NCBI GenBank assembly: GCA_030158665.1
Contig: JAOASM010000036.1
Coordinates: 52,838 to 116,837 of the forward strand
DNA from: Sediminibacterium sp.
Lineage (GTDB): Bacteria > Bacteroidota > Bacteroidia > Chitinophagales > Chitinophagaceae
DNA: 64,000 bases
Reading direction: 5' to 3'
The position numbers and the translations under genes were made by a program. Shown piece by piece: positions 20,161 through 30,878 of this stretch. The notes under the pieces are model-generated. The model worked only from the letters and a program-made list of their open reading frames with translations. It did no database searches and was not told the DNA's origin. Each line of letters begins with the position of its first letter. Position 1 is the first letter of the stretch.

Positions 20161-20238
20161 GGATTTCCGAAATGGGGGATAAGATTTGGGCCCTAGCTCT
20201 GAAAAATACCTTTTGATGCAGTATATTGCAGCTCAAGT

Positions 20239-22089
20239 ATGGAGAATTTTATCGTATCAGCAAGAAAGTATCGTCCTCAAAACTTCAATACAGTAGTGGG
20301 GCAATCTCATATTACGACCACATTAAAGAATGCGATCTTAAACCAACATCTAGCACATGCATTTTTGTTTTGTGGACCAAGAGGTGTAGGTAAGACAACT
20401 TGTGCCCGTATCCTTGCAAAAACGATCAACTGTACCAACATAACAAAGGAAGGTGAAGCTTGTAATCAATGTGAAAGTTGTGTGTCTTTTGAAAAAGGTG
20501 CGAGCTTAAATATCCATGAATTAGATGCTGCTAGTAATAACTCAGTGGACGATATCCGAACACTTGTTGAACAAGTGCGTTTTGCGCCACAGGCAGGTAA
20601 ATACAAGGTCTATATTGTGGATGAGGTCCACATGTTAAGTACCAGTGCCTTCAATGCATTTCTTAAAACATTAGAAGAACCACCTCCCTACGCTATTTTT
20701 ATTTTAGCCACTACCGAGAAACATAAAATCCTTCCAACGATCCTAAGTAGATGTCAAATTTTTGACTTTAAAAGAATCGTACCAGAAGACACAGTGAAGC
20801 ACTTAGAAGAAATTGTAGAAAAAGAACATATTAAAGCAGAAAGAAACGCCTTACAATTGATTGCCCAAAAAAGTGAAGGTTGTATGCGTGATGCATTGAG
20901 TATTCTGGATAAAATTGTCAGCTTCTCTAACGGTGCATTGACCTATGACAATACTTTAGAACATTTAAATATTTTAGACGAAGGCTATTTCTTTAAATTG
21001 TTAACCCATCTTACAGAACAGGATCTTACAAGCGCCATGTTATTGTATGACGAAATCAACCAAAAAGGTTTCGAAGGGGATACTGTACTGTATGGTATGG
21101 CTGCATTTATCAGAAATATCCTTGTTTGTAAAGATAAAGCCAGCGCACATTTACTTGAATCAATTGAGGGTTGGAGAGATCAATACCTTGCTACTGCAGA
21201 AAAGATTGGCACGCCTTATTTAGTGAGTGCATTGAATATCTTAAATGAAGCAGAGATTCAATTTAAAATGGCACGTAACAAAAGATTACATGTGGAATTG
21301 GCATTGATCAAACTCAATTTTCTACAACAAGCAATTGAATTAAGTATGGAAGATGGCCAGCTAGTAAAAAAAAAACTAGTTGATTGTCACTACCCTATTC
21401 GTACTAAAAAGATCATTCCATTAAGTAATATCGTAGTGAATGCAGAGGCTAAACTAGTCATTGAAACAGCTACTACAACAATACCTGCTGCTGCTTCGAC
21501 TAAAGCTCCAGTGGAACAATCTCATCAGCAAACTCAAAAAGCTGCATCAAGCCCAACGAAAGAACCTGATGCTAAAACAGTCGTCGCCCCAACTAGTCAA
21601 CCTAGCAGCAACCCTGTTACGCCTAATTTAGGGGGCAAGAAAAGTCTTTTAGCTGTATTGCAACAAAAATATGGTAGCGAATACAACATTGAAGAAGTCA
21701 AAGAAGCGATTTCTTTAGATATGGAGACGCTTCAAACTTGCTGGAATGACTATGCCAACAAAATGGAGCAAGACCTGAAACATTCGGTAGCAGGCACTTT
21801 CAGAATTGCAACACTTCAAATAGAAGATCCTACTCATTTCACCATTACGGTGCCTGCTTTGACTGCTCAAAAATTTGTGGAGCAAGAAAGAATGAGTTTA
21901 ATGGAAACCATTTGGGAGCGTTTTCAGAATCGCGCAATTCAATTTAGTATCCTTGTAGATGCAGGCGAAAAAGAGGATGTCCCACTTCATTTAAAATTAA
22001 ATAGTAAACAAAAGTTTGACCATATTGCTAAGCAATATCCATTGGTTCAACAGCTTAAAGAACGCTTGAATTTAGAAGTAAATTTTTAA
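20239..22089 (+). CDS. dnaX: DNA polymerase III subunit gamma/tau
   Basis: ARKYRPQNFNTVVGQ, GPRGVGKTTCARILAK, zinc-binding CNQCESC, IVDEVHMLSTSAFNA. Confidence 0.96.
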   Translation: MENFIVSARKYRPQNFNTVVGQSHITTTLKNAILNQHLAHAFLFCGPRGVGKTTCARILAKTINCTNITKEGEACNQCESCVSFEKGASLNIHELDAASNNSVDDIRTLVEQVRFAPQAGKYKVYIVDEVHMLSTSAFNAFLKTLEEPPPYAIFILATTEKHKILPTILSRCQIFDFKRIVPEDTVKHLEEIVEKEHIKAERNALQLIAQKSEGCMRDALSILDKIVSFSNGALTYDNTLEHLNILDEGYFFKLLTHLTEQDLTSAMLLYDEINQKGFEGDTVLYGMAAFIRNILVCKDKASAHLLESIEGWRDQYLATAEKIGTPYLVSALNILNEAEIQFKMARNKRLHVELALIKLNFLQQAIELSMEDGQLVKKKLVDCHYPIRTKKIIPLSNIVVNAEAKLVIETATTTIPAAASTKAPVEQSHQQTQKAASSPTKEPDAKTVVAPTSQPSSNPVTPNLGGKKSLLAVLQQKYGSEYNIEEVKEAISLDMETLQTCWNDYANKMEQDLKHSVAGTFRIATLQIEDPTHFTITVPALTAQKFVEQERMSLMETIWERFQNRAIQFSILVDAGEKEDVPLHLKLNSKQKFDHIAKQYPLVQQLKERLNLEVNF

Positions 22090-22096
22090 TGCCGCA

Positions 22097-22450
22097 TTAC
22101 AGTTTGGCCTTGGAATAACCTTTCTGTTTGAGGTATTGAAATACTTTTTGACGGTGATCTCCTTGAATAATAATTTCTCCGTCTTTCACTGATCCTCCAG
22201 TGCCACAAAAGTTTTTTAGGGCCTTCCCTAAAGCTTCTAGATCCGATTCGGCACCTTCAAAACCATAAATAATTGTTACTGTCTTTCCGGCTCTATGTTT
22301 GGTTTCTAAAATAACCCTAAGCAGCTGTTGTTCGGGCAGTAAAGTCACTTTAGTTTCCTCTTCATTCGGTTGCATATAATCTGGATTCGTACTATATACC
22401 AATGGGATACTAGAAAAACTATTGAAGGTGTTTTTTGGCTTCTTACTCAT
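22097..22450 (-). CDS. SUI1/eIF1-like translation initiation factor (YciH family)
   Basis: AGKTVTIIYGFEG...FCGTGGSVKDGEIIIQGDHRQKVFQYLKQKG. Confidence 0.9.
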   Translation of the reverse strand: MSKKPKNTFNSFSSIPLVYSTNPDYMQPNEEETKVTLLPEQQLLRVILETKHRAGKTVTIIYGFEGAESDLEALGKALKNFCGTGGSVKDGEIIIQGDHRQKVFQYLKQKGYSKAKL

Positions 22451-22461
22451 CTTAAAAGATT

Positions 22462-22851
22462 CTAACTAACCCTCATACTTACAATCACAAATCCTTTCTT
22501 GGTAGACTGAAGTAATAAGGTCAAATTGTATTTCTGTTGGCTAGACAATAATTTACCAGTGAGGTACAATGTATTCCCTAGTTTTCTTTCCGCACTTTTA
22601 TCAAAACCAACAATATTTTTTTGATTAAAAAACGCTTGTAAGGTTTCATTGGCTTGTTGCGCAGTTAAAGGCTTTGCAGCAGCTTGGTCTAAAATACTAG
22701 ACTCCACTTGATTGTCCCAAAAGCTTTGCAAGGCATTAAAGTTGCCAGTTTGCAAATGTTGCACCAACAATTCAGTTTCATTTTGTGCTTTAACACCTAT
22801 GCTAGCGTGCAAAAGGGCTAATACAACAAGTATTTTGGATATTAACTTCAT
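22462..22851 (-). CDS. Exported DUF4783-like protein
   Basis: Signal peptide, 129 aa, FWDNQVESSILDQ...LTGKLLSSQQKYNLTLLLQ. Confidence 0.65.
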   Translation of the reverse strand: MKLISKILVVLALLHASIGVKAQNETELLVQHLQTGNFNALQSFWDNQVESSILDQAAAKPLTAQQANETLQAFFNQKNIVGFDKSAERKLGNTLYLTGKLLSSQQKYNLTLLLQSTKKGFVIVSMRVS

Positions 22852-22951
22852 TTTTGTCTATTATAATGTGATAAAGTTTGTAATGTGCCTAGTATTTTGA
22901 AACTTTGAGGTATAAAATTAAACAAATTATAAGCAACGCTATCAAAAGTTA

Positions 22952-24475
22952 ATGAATATGTCAAAAAAAGTAATATTAGTGATCATGGATGGATGGGGAT
23001 TGGGTCAGATTTCAAAGGCAGATGCAATTCAACATGCGCATGTTCCATTTGTGAAAAGTCTCTACCAACAATACCCTAATAGTACTTTAGTGACTTGTGG
23101 AGAGGAAGTTGGTTTGCCAGAAGGTCAGATGGGTAATAGTGAAGTAGGCCATTTGAATTTAGGCGCAGGCCGTATTGTATACCAAGAATTACAAAGAATC
23201 AATGTGGCTATCAAAACAGGTGAATTCGCTAGCAACCCGACACTGATTCAATCTATCCGTTATGCAAAGGACAATCATAAGCCGTTGCATTTAATTGGCT
23301 TAGTGAGTGATGGTGGCGTACATGCACACACACAACATTTAAAAGCATTATGCGATCTATGTAAGGCAGAAGGATTAACCAATGTATTTATCCATGCTTT
23401 CACAGACGGACGTGATACAGATCCAAAGAGTGGACAATGTTATGTGGAATCATTAGAAACACATTTAAAAAAATCTGTAGGTAAAATCGCAAGTGTAAGC
23501 GGACGATATTATGCGATGGATAGAGATAAACGTTGGGAAAGAGTTCAGTTGGCATACAATGCCTTAGTGAAAGGCACAGGAAGCACAGCTGAGAGTGCGC
23601 TTGAAGCTATTCAAGAAAACTATGCAAAGGACACGACTGACGAATTCATTCTACCAACTGTGATCACAGAAAACGGCCAACCTATTGCACGTATTCAAGA
23701 TGGAGATGCTGTTATCTGTTTTAATTTTAGAACAGATCGTTGTAGAGAAATTACAGAAGTCTTAACACAAAAAGATTTTCCTGAACTAGAGATGCATGCA
23801 TTAAAATTACATTATACTACCATGACAAAGTATGATGAGACATTTAAAAATGTGCATGTCGTATTTGAAAATGATAATTTAGAAAATACTTTAGGAGAAG
23901 TATTGGCAAAAAATAATAAAAAACAAATTCGCATTGCTGAAACAGAAAAATATCCTCATGTTACTTTCTTTTTTAGTGGTGGAAGAGAACAACCATTTGA
24001 AGGTGAAACAAGAATCATGGCAGCTTCCCCAAAAGTAGCTACTTATGATTTACAACCAGAAATGAGCGCATTTGAATTAACAGATAAGATCTTACCTGAA
24101 ATCAATGCTGGCAATCCTGACTTTATCTGCCTCAACTATGCCAACGCAGATATGGTGGGTCATACTGGGGTTTTTAGCGCTGTAGTCAAAGCAGTTGAAA
24201 CAGTAGATGCTTGTGTTGAAAAAGTGGTGACTGCTGGTTTGAACAATGGCTATACCATCTTTTTAACAGCAGATCATGGGAACGCTGATTTTATGATGAA
24301 CGAAGACGGCAGCCCTAATACAGCGCACTCTTTAAATTTAGTGCCCTTCTTTATCATTGATAAGGACTGGAAAGGGATCATACAGCCAGGTAAATTAGGA
24401 GATCTTGCTCCAACCATCTTGACCATGATGGAATTACCTATCCCAAAAGAGATGACAGGCAAAGTGCTGATATAA
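22952..24475 (+). CDS. gpmI: 2,3-bisphosphoglycerate-independent phosphoglycerate mutase
   Basis: VILVIMDGWGLG, EGQMGNSEVGHLNLGAGRIVYQ, FLTADHGNAD. Confidence 0.96.
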   Translation: MNMSKKVILVIMDGWGLGQISKADAIQHAHVPFVKSLYQQYPNSTLVTCGEEVGLPEGQMGNSEVGHLNLGAGRIVYQELQRINVAIKTGEFASNPTLIQSIRYAKDNHKPLHLIGLVSDGGVHAHTQHLKALCDLCKAEGLTNVFIHAFTDGRDTDPKSGQCYVESLETHLKKSVGKIASVSGRYYAMDRDKRWERVQLAYNALVKGTGSTAESALEAIQENYAKDTTDEFILPTVITENGQPIARIQDGDAVICFNFRTDRCREITEVLTQKDFPELEMHALKLHYTTMTKYDETFKNVHVVFENDNLENTLGEVLAKNNKKQIRIAETEKYPHVTFFFSGGREQPFEGETRIMAASPKVATYDLQPEMSAFELTDKILPEINAGNPDFICLNYANADMVGHTGVFSAVVKAVETVDACVEKVVTAGLNNGYTIFLTADHGNADFMMNEDGSPNTAHSLNLVPFFIIDKDWKGIIQPGKLGDLAPTILTMMELPIPKEMTGKVLI

Positions 24476-24527
24476 GTTAATCAGAATCTGCATCAAAAGA
24501 ACGACCTTTAACACTAAACTCAATCTC

Positions 24528-25028
24528 ATGATCAAGAAAATACTATTAGGATTGGCCATTGTACTAGTACTCATTCAATTTGTTCGTCATCCAAAAAATG
24601 ACACTGGAGCATTGACGAATGATATCACTAAATTGTACCCAATGCCCAACGACGTGAAGGTGATTGTAGATAAAGCCTGTGCAGATTGTCATAGCAACAA
24701 AACAGCCTATCCTTGGTATGCCTCTATTCAACCATTTGCCTACTTAATCAATGACCATGTTGTAGATGGCAAAAGACATTTTAATTTTAATGAATTTACA
24801 AGCTATCGTATTGCAAAACAAAATCATAAATTAGAAGAAGTTATTGAACAAATCAAAGAAGGTGAAATGCCAATGGAGTCTTATACTTTGATCCATCAAA
24901 ATGCAAAATTAAGCGATAAAGAAAAAAATACATTAGTTCAGTGGTGTCAAAATATCATGGATACACTCAAAGCGAATTATCCAGCCGACAGCTTGATCAT
25001 CAAAAGAAGCGCTACCGCAAGTAAATAA
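24528..25028 (+). CDS. Haem-binding domain protein (single CxxCH)
   Basis: N-terminal TM/signal; DKACADCHSNKTAYPWYASIQPFAYLINDHV. Confidence 0.85.
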   Translation: MIKKILLGLAIVLVLIQFVRHPKNDTGALTNDITKLYPMPNDVKVIVDKACADCHSNKTAYPWYASIQPFAYLINDHVVDGKRHFNFNEFTSYRIAKQNHKLEEVIEQIKEGEMPMESYTLIHQNAKLSDKEKNTLVQWCQNIMDTLKANYPADSLIIKRSATASK

Positions 25029-25673
25029 ATGAAAATACACAAAGCAACTTACTTAATATCTAGTCCTAATTACGACCAATGCCTCAAATTAGAAGCGCCA
25101 GAATACGCCTTTATTGGTAGAAGTAATGTAGGAAAATCTTCCATCATTAACGCCATATGTGGGCAGAAGGGACTGGCTAAAACATCTTCTGCACCTGGAA
25201 AGACGCAATTAATCAATCATTTTGAAATCATCAGTAATGAAGTGGTGAAAGGACGTCAAGAAAAATGGTATATCGTTGACTTGCCAGGTTATGGCTATGC
25301 TAAAGTGTCTCAAAGTAGCCGACGCAGGTGGGAGCAAATGATTGAAAACTATTTACGTAAAAGACCCAACCTGAATCGCGTGTTTGTACTCATTGATTCT
25401 AGACATAGCCCACAAAAAATTGATATTGAATTTGTAGAACAATTGTTTCAATGGCAGATTCCTTATACACTCATCTTTACCAAGTCTGATAAAGAGAAGC
25501 CGGGTGTTGTAAAGCGCAATGTAGAAGCATTTTTTGACAGATTAAAAACCTTATTACCCTACTTGCCAGAAGGTTTTGTAACCAGCGCAGAGAAAAAAAT
25601 AGGTACCGAAGAAGTGCTTGACTGTATCGCGCGATATAATTTACTTTTCAACGAAGACAAAGCCACTAATTAA
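25029..25673 (+). CDS. engB: Ribosome biogenesis GTPase EngB/YsxC
   Basis: GRSNVGKSSIINAI, DLPGYGYAKVS, TKSDK. Confidence 0.95.
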   Translation: MKIHKATYLISSPNYDQCLKLEAPEYAFIGRSNVGKSSIINAICGQKGLAKTSSAPGKTQLINHFEIISNEVVKGRQEKWYIVDLPGYGYAKVSQSSRRRWEQMIENYLRKRPNLNRVFVLIDSRHSPQKIDIEFVEQLFQWQIPYTLIFTKSDKEKPGVVKRNVEAFFDRLKTLLPYLPEGFVTSAEKKIGTEEVLDCIARYNLLFNEDKATN

Positions 25674-25674
25674 T

Positions 25675-27438
25675 ATGAAAATCCTTATCCAATACATTAA
25701 GCCTTTTAAAGGCTTAGTTTTTTTAGCGTTTATACTTGCAGCCATCAATCAAACTTTTTCCTTGTTTGATCCAATGATCTTTGGAAAACTGATTGACGGA
25801 TTTGCCAAAAATCCTTTTCTAGACCCTGCTGGAAACGAACGTACTCAAGCTATGTTTTTACAAGGTGTAGGTAATATGTTATTGTTGTTAGTGGGAACTG
25901 CTATGGTCAGCAGGATTGCCAAGGCTTTCCAGGACTATATTGTGAATGTCATCATCCAGAAATTTGGCGCAGCATTATTTACCGATGGCTTAAGACATTC
26001 CATGCAATTGCCTTATCAAGCTTTTGAAGATCAAAGAAGTGGAGAAACCTTATCTATCCTTACAAAAGCAAGAACAGATTGTGAGAAATTCATTAGCTAT
26101 GTGATCAATGTCGTATTTGGAATTGTTGTAAGTGTGATTTTTGTGTCTGTTTATGCAACTCGTTTACATTGGTCTATTATTCCTATCTATATTGGCGGCG
26201 CAAGTATGATAGCTTATGTCACGAATTTATTAAGCAAGAAGATTAAAGTCATCCAAAAAAATATTGTAAAAGAAACTACAAGTTTGGCAGGTACAACAAC
26301 AGAGAGTTTAAGGAATATTGAATTGGTTAAAAGTCTTGGCTTAACCAGTCAAGAAATCAATCGACTCAACAACAATACCTATAAAATATTAGCACTAGAA
26401 TTAAAGAAAGTAAAAAATATACGTTCTTTAAGTTTCATTCAAGGCACGATGGTAAATGCTTTGAGACAAGTGATCACATTCACATTGATGTGGTTAATCT
26501 TTAAAGAAATATTGACAGTAGGCCAATTGATCTCTTTGCAATTTTATAGCTTCTTTATTTTTGGACCATTGCAGGAGATTGGAAGTATCATCATGAGCTA
26601 TAGAGAAACCGAAGCATCTTTGAACAACTTTGATGCGTTAATGAAAAAGCCAATTGATACCCCGCCAGCAAATCCTATTTCGGTTGGTGAAATTGAGCAA
26701 CTAGCCTTTAAGCAAGTTGGATTCCAACATCAAACTGCGAATTTTAAAGCCATCGATCAAATTAGTTTTGAAGCGAAAAAAGGAGAGACCATTGCATTTG
26801 TTGGCCCATCTGGCGCAGGAAAAAGTACTTTAGTTAAATTATTGGTTGGTTTATACGAACCTCAAGAAGGTGAGATCTTAATGAACGGTGTCAATACAGC
26901 ACAAATTGATATGAGTGCGCTCAGAAATCAAATTAGTTTTGTGACACAGGATACTCAACTTTTTGCTGGAACCATTCGTGAAAACTTAGCATTCGTAGCA
27001 CCTAATGCCAGCGAAGAAGAAATGCTTTTGGCTTTAACAAAAGCAAGCTGTGCAAATATTTTAGACAAAGGCGGCAATGGCTTAGCTACTGTGATTGGTG
27101 AAGGTGGCTTAAAATTAAGTGGTGGTGAAAAACAAAGACTCTCCATTGCTAGAGCTTTACTAAGACATCCTCACCTATTAATATTTGACGAAGCCACTTC
27201 TTCATTAGATAGCTTAACAGAAGAGTCAATTACAGATACGATTCGTGACTTATCTAAGGAAAGAGAACAAATTACCATCATGATTGCGCACCGACTTAGT
27301 ACCATTATTCATGCAACAAGAATTTACGTATTAGAGAAAGGTACCGTAATTGAATCTGGTAATCACCAGAGCTTATTAGAAGAGAAAGGCTTGTACTACG
27401 CTATGTGGAGACAACAAATTGGAGAACGTAAAGGATAG
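25675..27438 (+). CDS. ABC transporter, fused permease/ATPase
   Basis: Walker A GPSGAGKSTLVKLL, LSGGEKQRLSIARALL, IFDEATSSLD; start moved from 25618 to ATG 25675 after engB stop. Confidence 0.93.
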   Translation: MKILIQYIKPFKGLVFLAFILAAINQTFSLFDPMIFGKLIDGFAKNPFLDPAGNERTQAMFLQGVGNMLLLLVGTAMVSRIAKAFQDYIVNVIIQKFGAALFTDGLRHSMQLPYQAFEDQRSGETLSILTKARTDCEKFISYVINVVFGIVVSVIFVSVYATRLHWSIIPIYIGGASMIAYVTNLLSKKIKVIQKNIVKETTSLAGTTTESLRNIELVKSLGLTSQEINRLNNNTYKILALELKKVKNIRSLSFIQGTMVNALRQVITFTLMWLIFKEILTVGQLISLQFYSFFIFGPLQEIGSIIMSYRETEASLNNFDALMKKPIDTPPANPISVGEIEQLAFKQVGFQHQTANFKAIDQISFEAKKGETIAFVGPSGAGKSTLVKLLVGLYEPQEGEILMNGVNTAQIDMSALRNQISFVTQDTQLFAGTIRENLAFVAPNASEEEMLLALTKASCANILDKGGNGLATVIGEGGLKLSGGEKQRLSIARALLRHPHLLIFDEATSSLDSLTEESITDTIRDLSKEREQITIMIAHRLSTIIHATRIYVLEKGTVIESGNHQSLLEEKGLYYAMWRQQIGERKG

Positions 27439-27453
27439 TAAAAGCAAATGCAT

Positions 27454-27903
27454 TTACTTTTCTTCTCTTTCGAATTTCTTCTTAAGGTACTCCATCACAG
27501 AAGGGTCTTCTAATCCTTCCATATCACTTAATTCCAATTCGATTGCTTTGGTGCTTAATCGGATTTCAATTAATGAAAAAAAGATAGATACGGAGAAGGC
27601 GATTAAGCTAACGGCAAAAATAATTTTTGCAATCCCTTGATATTGAATAAAAATAAAGAACATAGACAGCAAGGATAATAAAAGTGCAGCAACCCCATAA
27701 GTCTGCATGTGCTGAATTAGTTTGATCCTATATTTTAGGTTTTTAATTTGTCCAAAAATCACCAGACGTTGTTCTTGCTGTTGATACTTATCGTGTAAAA
27801 CCCGAACACGGTTAGACAAAGCTAAAAAACGATTGGTATAGGCCAACATAATCAGACTGATGGCCGGGAATAATAAAGCCGGTATATTAACTGATAGTTC
27901 CAT
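27454..27903 (-). CDS. DUF2721-like membrane protein
   Basis: MELSVNIPALLFPAISLIMLAYTNRFLALSNRVRVLHD; start moved downstream to avoid uvrC overlap. Confidence 0.8.
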   Translation of the reverse strand: MELSVNIPALLFPAISLIMLAYTNRFLALSNRVRVLHDKYQQQEQRLVIFGQIKNLKYRIKLIQHMQTYGVAALLLSLLSMFFIFIQYQGIAKIIFAVSLIAFSVSIFFSLIEIRLSTKAIELELSDMEGLEDPSVMEYLKKKFEREEK

Positions 27904-27930
27904 GTTATAAAAATAGTTAAAATAAACCGG

Positions 27931-27938
27931 TATTTTTG
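27931..27938 (+). promoter_or_regulatory. Candidate -7 element TATTTTTG for uvrC
   Basis: Exact TAnnTTTG, 10 bp before the uvrC ATG. Confidence 0.4.
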
Positions 27939-27948
27939 CATCGACCCT

Positions 27949-29766
27949 ATGGAGAAAGATCAGTTTAAGAAAATACAATCTAGCATCCCGCAAGAACCTG
28001 GCATTTATCAATATTTTGATGATAAAGGCAAGCTATTGTATGTGGGTAAGGCAAAGCATTTAAGAAATCGTGTTAGTTCCTATTTCCTCTCCAATCAACA
28101 TAGCTTAAAAACCATTGAGCTGGTTCAACGTATTAGCGAGATCAAATTCACTATCGTCAATTCAGAGCATGATGCCTTTATATTAGAGAACGAACTCATT
28201 AAGAATTACCAACCTAAATACAATATCAATTTAAAGGATGATAAAACTTATCCTTATATCGTGATAAAAAAAGAGGCTTTCCCTAGGGTCTTTTTAACAA
28301 GGCGTAAAATAAAAGACGGATCCACCTATATTGGACCTTTCACCCATGTATTTGCGGTGCGAGAATTGATCAACCATATCAAAGAGACCATTCCATTAAG
28401 AACTTGCACCCTGCCACTTACACCCAAAAATATTCAACAAGGCAGGTTTAAAGTTTGTCTAGAATACCATTTAGGCAATTGCAAAGGGCCATGCCAGGGA
28501 TTTCAGACAGAGGAAGATTATGCAACATCGATTGACCAAGTAAAGCATTTACTTAAAGGAAATGTAAAACCATTGGTGCAAAATTTAAAAGAAACAATGC
28601 AGGCCGAAGCTGCGGCACTTGCCTTTGAGAAAGCCAATGAGACTAAGAAAAAGATAGACGAACTTGAACGCTACCAAACCAAATCGGAGATATTAACCAA
28701 GCAACAAGAGGCTATGGATGTATTTAGCATTGCTATGGAAGAAGATCAAGCTTATGTTAATTACCTCATGTTGCAAGAGGGGCGAATTGTTCAAACACAT
28801 ATGCTACCTCTAAGTATTCCTTTGGAAGAATCTAAGGAAACAATTCTTGCATTTGCGATTCACTATTTTAGAACTCAGCTTGAATCAGAAGCGAAAGAAA
28901 TCATTGTTCCTGTTGAACCGATTGAAAAAGAAAAAGGCATTAAATATACCGTACCAAAACTGGGAGAGAAATTACAATTATTGGCCCTATCTCAAAAAAA
29001 CGTAGACTATGCTTTAAAAGATTGGAAACATAGGCAAGCCCTAGTGAAAGTAAGTGAGACGGCACCTGTGAATGAGGTCTTGATTGAATTGAAGCAATTA
29101 CTCTCCCTACCAACAGTGCCAAATCATATTGAATGTTTTGATAACTCGAATTTCCACGGATCCTTCCCTGTTTCTGCCATGGTCTGTTTTAAAAATGGTA
29201 TCCCAAGTAAATCAGATTACCGCAAGTTCAATATCAAAACTGTGGTTGGGATCAATGACTTCGCAAGTATGCATGAAACCGTTTTAAGGCGCTATAGCTC
29301 GGTCTTACAGAAAAAGCAACCACTTCCTCAGCTCATCATCATTGATGGAGGTAAAGGGCAATTAAATGCCGCTTTAGATGCATTAAAAGAATTGGGCATT
29401 CAAGATAAAGTGACCACTGTAGGTTTGGCAAAAAATATTGAGGAACTGTTTTTCCCTGGAGATACCAGTTCCATCTTATTAAACTGGAATAGCCCTGCGC
29501 ATAATTTGGTTCGCAATATCAGAGACGAAGTGCATCGTTTTGGCATCACCTTCCATAGAGCACAAAGATCCAAAGGCGCACTAGAAAATAGCTTAGACCA
29601 TATAGAAGGCATTGGGCCTAAAACGAAAGATACTTTATTGACCTATTTCAAATCTGTCAGTAAAATAAAAAGCGCCAATCCCAGCATATTGGCTGAACTG
29701 ATTGGCGCTGCAAAAACTAAAATTTTATTGGCTGCTTTTGAGAAAGAAAAAACTAGATCAAATTAA
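27949..29766 (+). CDS. uvrC: Excinuclease ABC subunit C
   Basis: GIY-YIG (PGIYQYFDDKGKLLYVGKAKHLRNRVSSYF), IECFDNSNFHGSFPVSAMVCF, C-terminal HhH. Confidence 0.96.
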   Translation: MEKDQFKKIQSSIPQEPGIYQYFDDKGKLLYVGKAKHLRNRVSSYFLSNQHSLKTIELVQRISEIKFTIVNSEHDAFILENELIKNYQPKYNINLKDDKTYPYIVIKKEAFPRVFLTRRKIKDGSTYIGPFTHVFAVRELINHIKETIPLRTCTLPLTPKNIQQGRFKVCLEYHLGNCKGPCQGFQTEEDYATSIDQVKHLLKGNVKPLVQNLKETMQAEAAALAFEKANETKKKIDELERYQTKSEILTKQQEAMDVFSIAMEEDQAYVNYLMLQEGRIVQTHMLPLSIPLEESKETILAFAIHYFRTQLESEAKEIIVPVEPIEKEKGIKYTVPKLGEKLQLLALSQKNVDYALKDWKHRQALVKVSETAPVNEVLIELKQLLSLPTVPNHIECFDNSNFHGSFPVSAMVCFKNGIPSKSDYRKFNIKTVVGINDFASMHETVLRRYSSVLQKKQPLPQLIIIDGGKGQLNAALDALKELGIQDKVTTVGLAKNIEELFFPGDTSSILLNWNSPAHNLVRNIRDEVHRFGITFHRAQRSKGALENSLDHIEGIGPKTKDTLLTYFKSVSKIKSANPSILAELIGAAKTKILLAAFEKEKTRSN

Positions 29767-30833
29767 TACACCCAACGATCTTGCTCAAAATCAAAAATCT
29801 TTTGCTTGATCTTTTCTCCTTCTTGTAAACGCTTGATTGGGTCTTTAAACAACGCATTCAACATCTTGTCATTGTAATTGTCTAAAGTAGACTTCACAAC
29901 ATACCCATTGAAGTAACGACTCTCAAATAATTCCTCCCATGTAATACGGCTCGAAATGTTTCTTGGGTTGTACACTTCGGCTTTAGCAAGACTTGTTCTA
30001 AGCTCTGGATAGTAGATCCAAAACAAAGGTCGCTTCACTACTTTATTACCAATCTGAATGGCAGCAATAGGCGCAATCCCTATGATTCTGCTATACATTC
30101 TACTTGTTTTACTATCAAATATCCATTGCTCCTTTAATCTAAAGGTGTAAATAGAATCTGGATTAGGTGCTAAATTGGTATTGTAAATAATACTGGTATC
30201 ATACACATTTGGATCCAATACATTTTGTACCAACTGGGTATCTAAACTTCCTTTTAAAGAGGCATTCACTTCGTCTAAACTCAATGGTGTGGTGAAACGA
30301 TCATCTACAGTAGAGAAAGGAACTACCCCATCTTTTTCAATCGCACGCAATAACACTGCAAAGAAACGCTGATCGCCATTTTCGTCATAAGATTGATACA
30401 TGAATGTTCTGTTGATCTTTTCTCTTGCATCAATTTCCTCCCAAACAAATTCACTGAACAAGGCATCTTCTTCTCTTAAATTTTCATAAGGCAATGGCAG
30501 TCTCTCTTTTACTCCTTTTCTTGAATTGGTCTCAGAAAAAAAGGCATAGCCATTTCTTAAGCTTCTTTTGTTATTGGCATTAAATCCACCTACGACAGTG
30601 GTGTCGATATTTTTTGTTGGCTTCACATCTGAAATTGTAGGAGCTGCCACTACTTGATTATTCGCTACAGGCTTAGTTACAGGTTTTGTAATCACTGTAT
30701 CTTTAGTCGCTGGAGTAGCAGTTGTTGTTTTCTTTTTAGCGCCATAAGAAAACTGAGCATTTGCAGATAAAGTCATTGCCAAAGAGGCAAGAACGATGCA
30801 GCTTGTTTTCATTGTCTTTTTCATAAATACCAT
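29763..30833 (-). CDS. gldN: Gliding motility/T9SS protein GldN
   Basis: Position after gldM; RLPLPYENLREEDALFSEFVWEEIDAREKINRTF. Confidence 0.93.
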   Translation of the reverse strand: MVFMKKTMKTSCIVLASLAMTLSANAQFSYGAKKKTTTATPATKDTVITKPVTKPVANNQVVAAPTISDVKPTKNIDTTVVGGFNANNKRSLRNGYAFFSETNSRKGVKERLPLPYENLREEDALFSEFVWEEIDAREKINRTFMYQSYDENGDQRFFAVLLRAIEKDGVVPFSTVDDRFTTPLSLDEVNASLKGSLDTQLVQNVLDPNVYDTSIIYNTNLAPNPDSIYTFRLKEQWIFDSKTSRMYSRIIGIAPIAAIQIGNKVVKRPLFWIYYPELRTSLAKAEVYNPRNISSRITWEELFESRYFNGYVVKSTLDNYNDKMLNALFKDPIKRLQEGEKIKQKIFDFEQDRWVY

Positions 30834-30878
30834 TTATTAATTTCAAATCGACTTTCTTATTTACCCAAGGATGATGCC

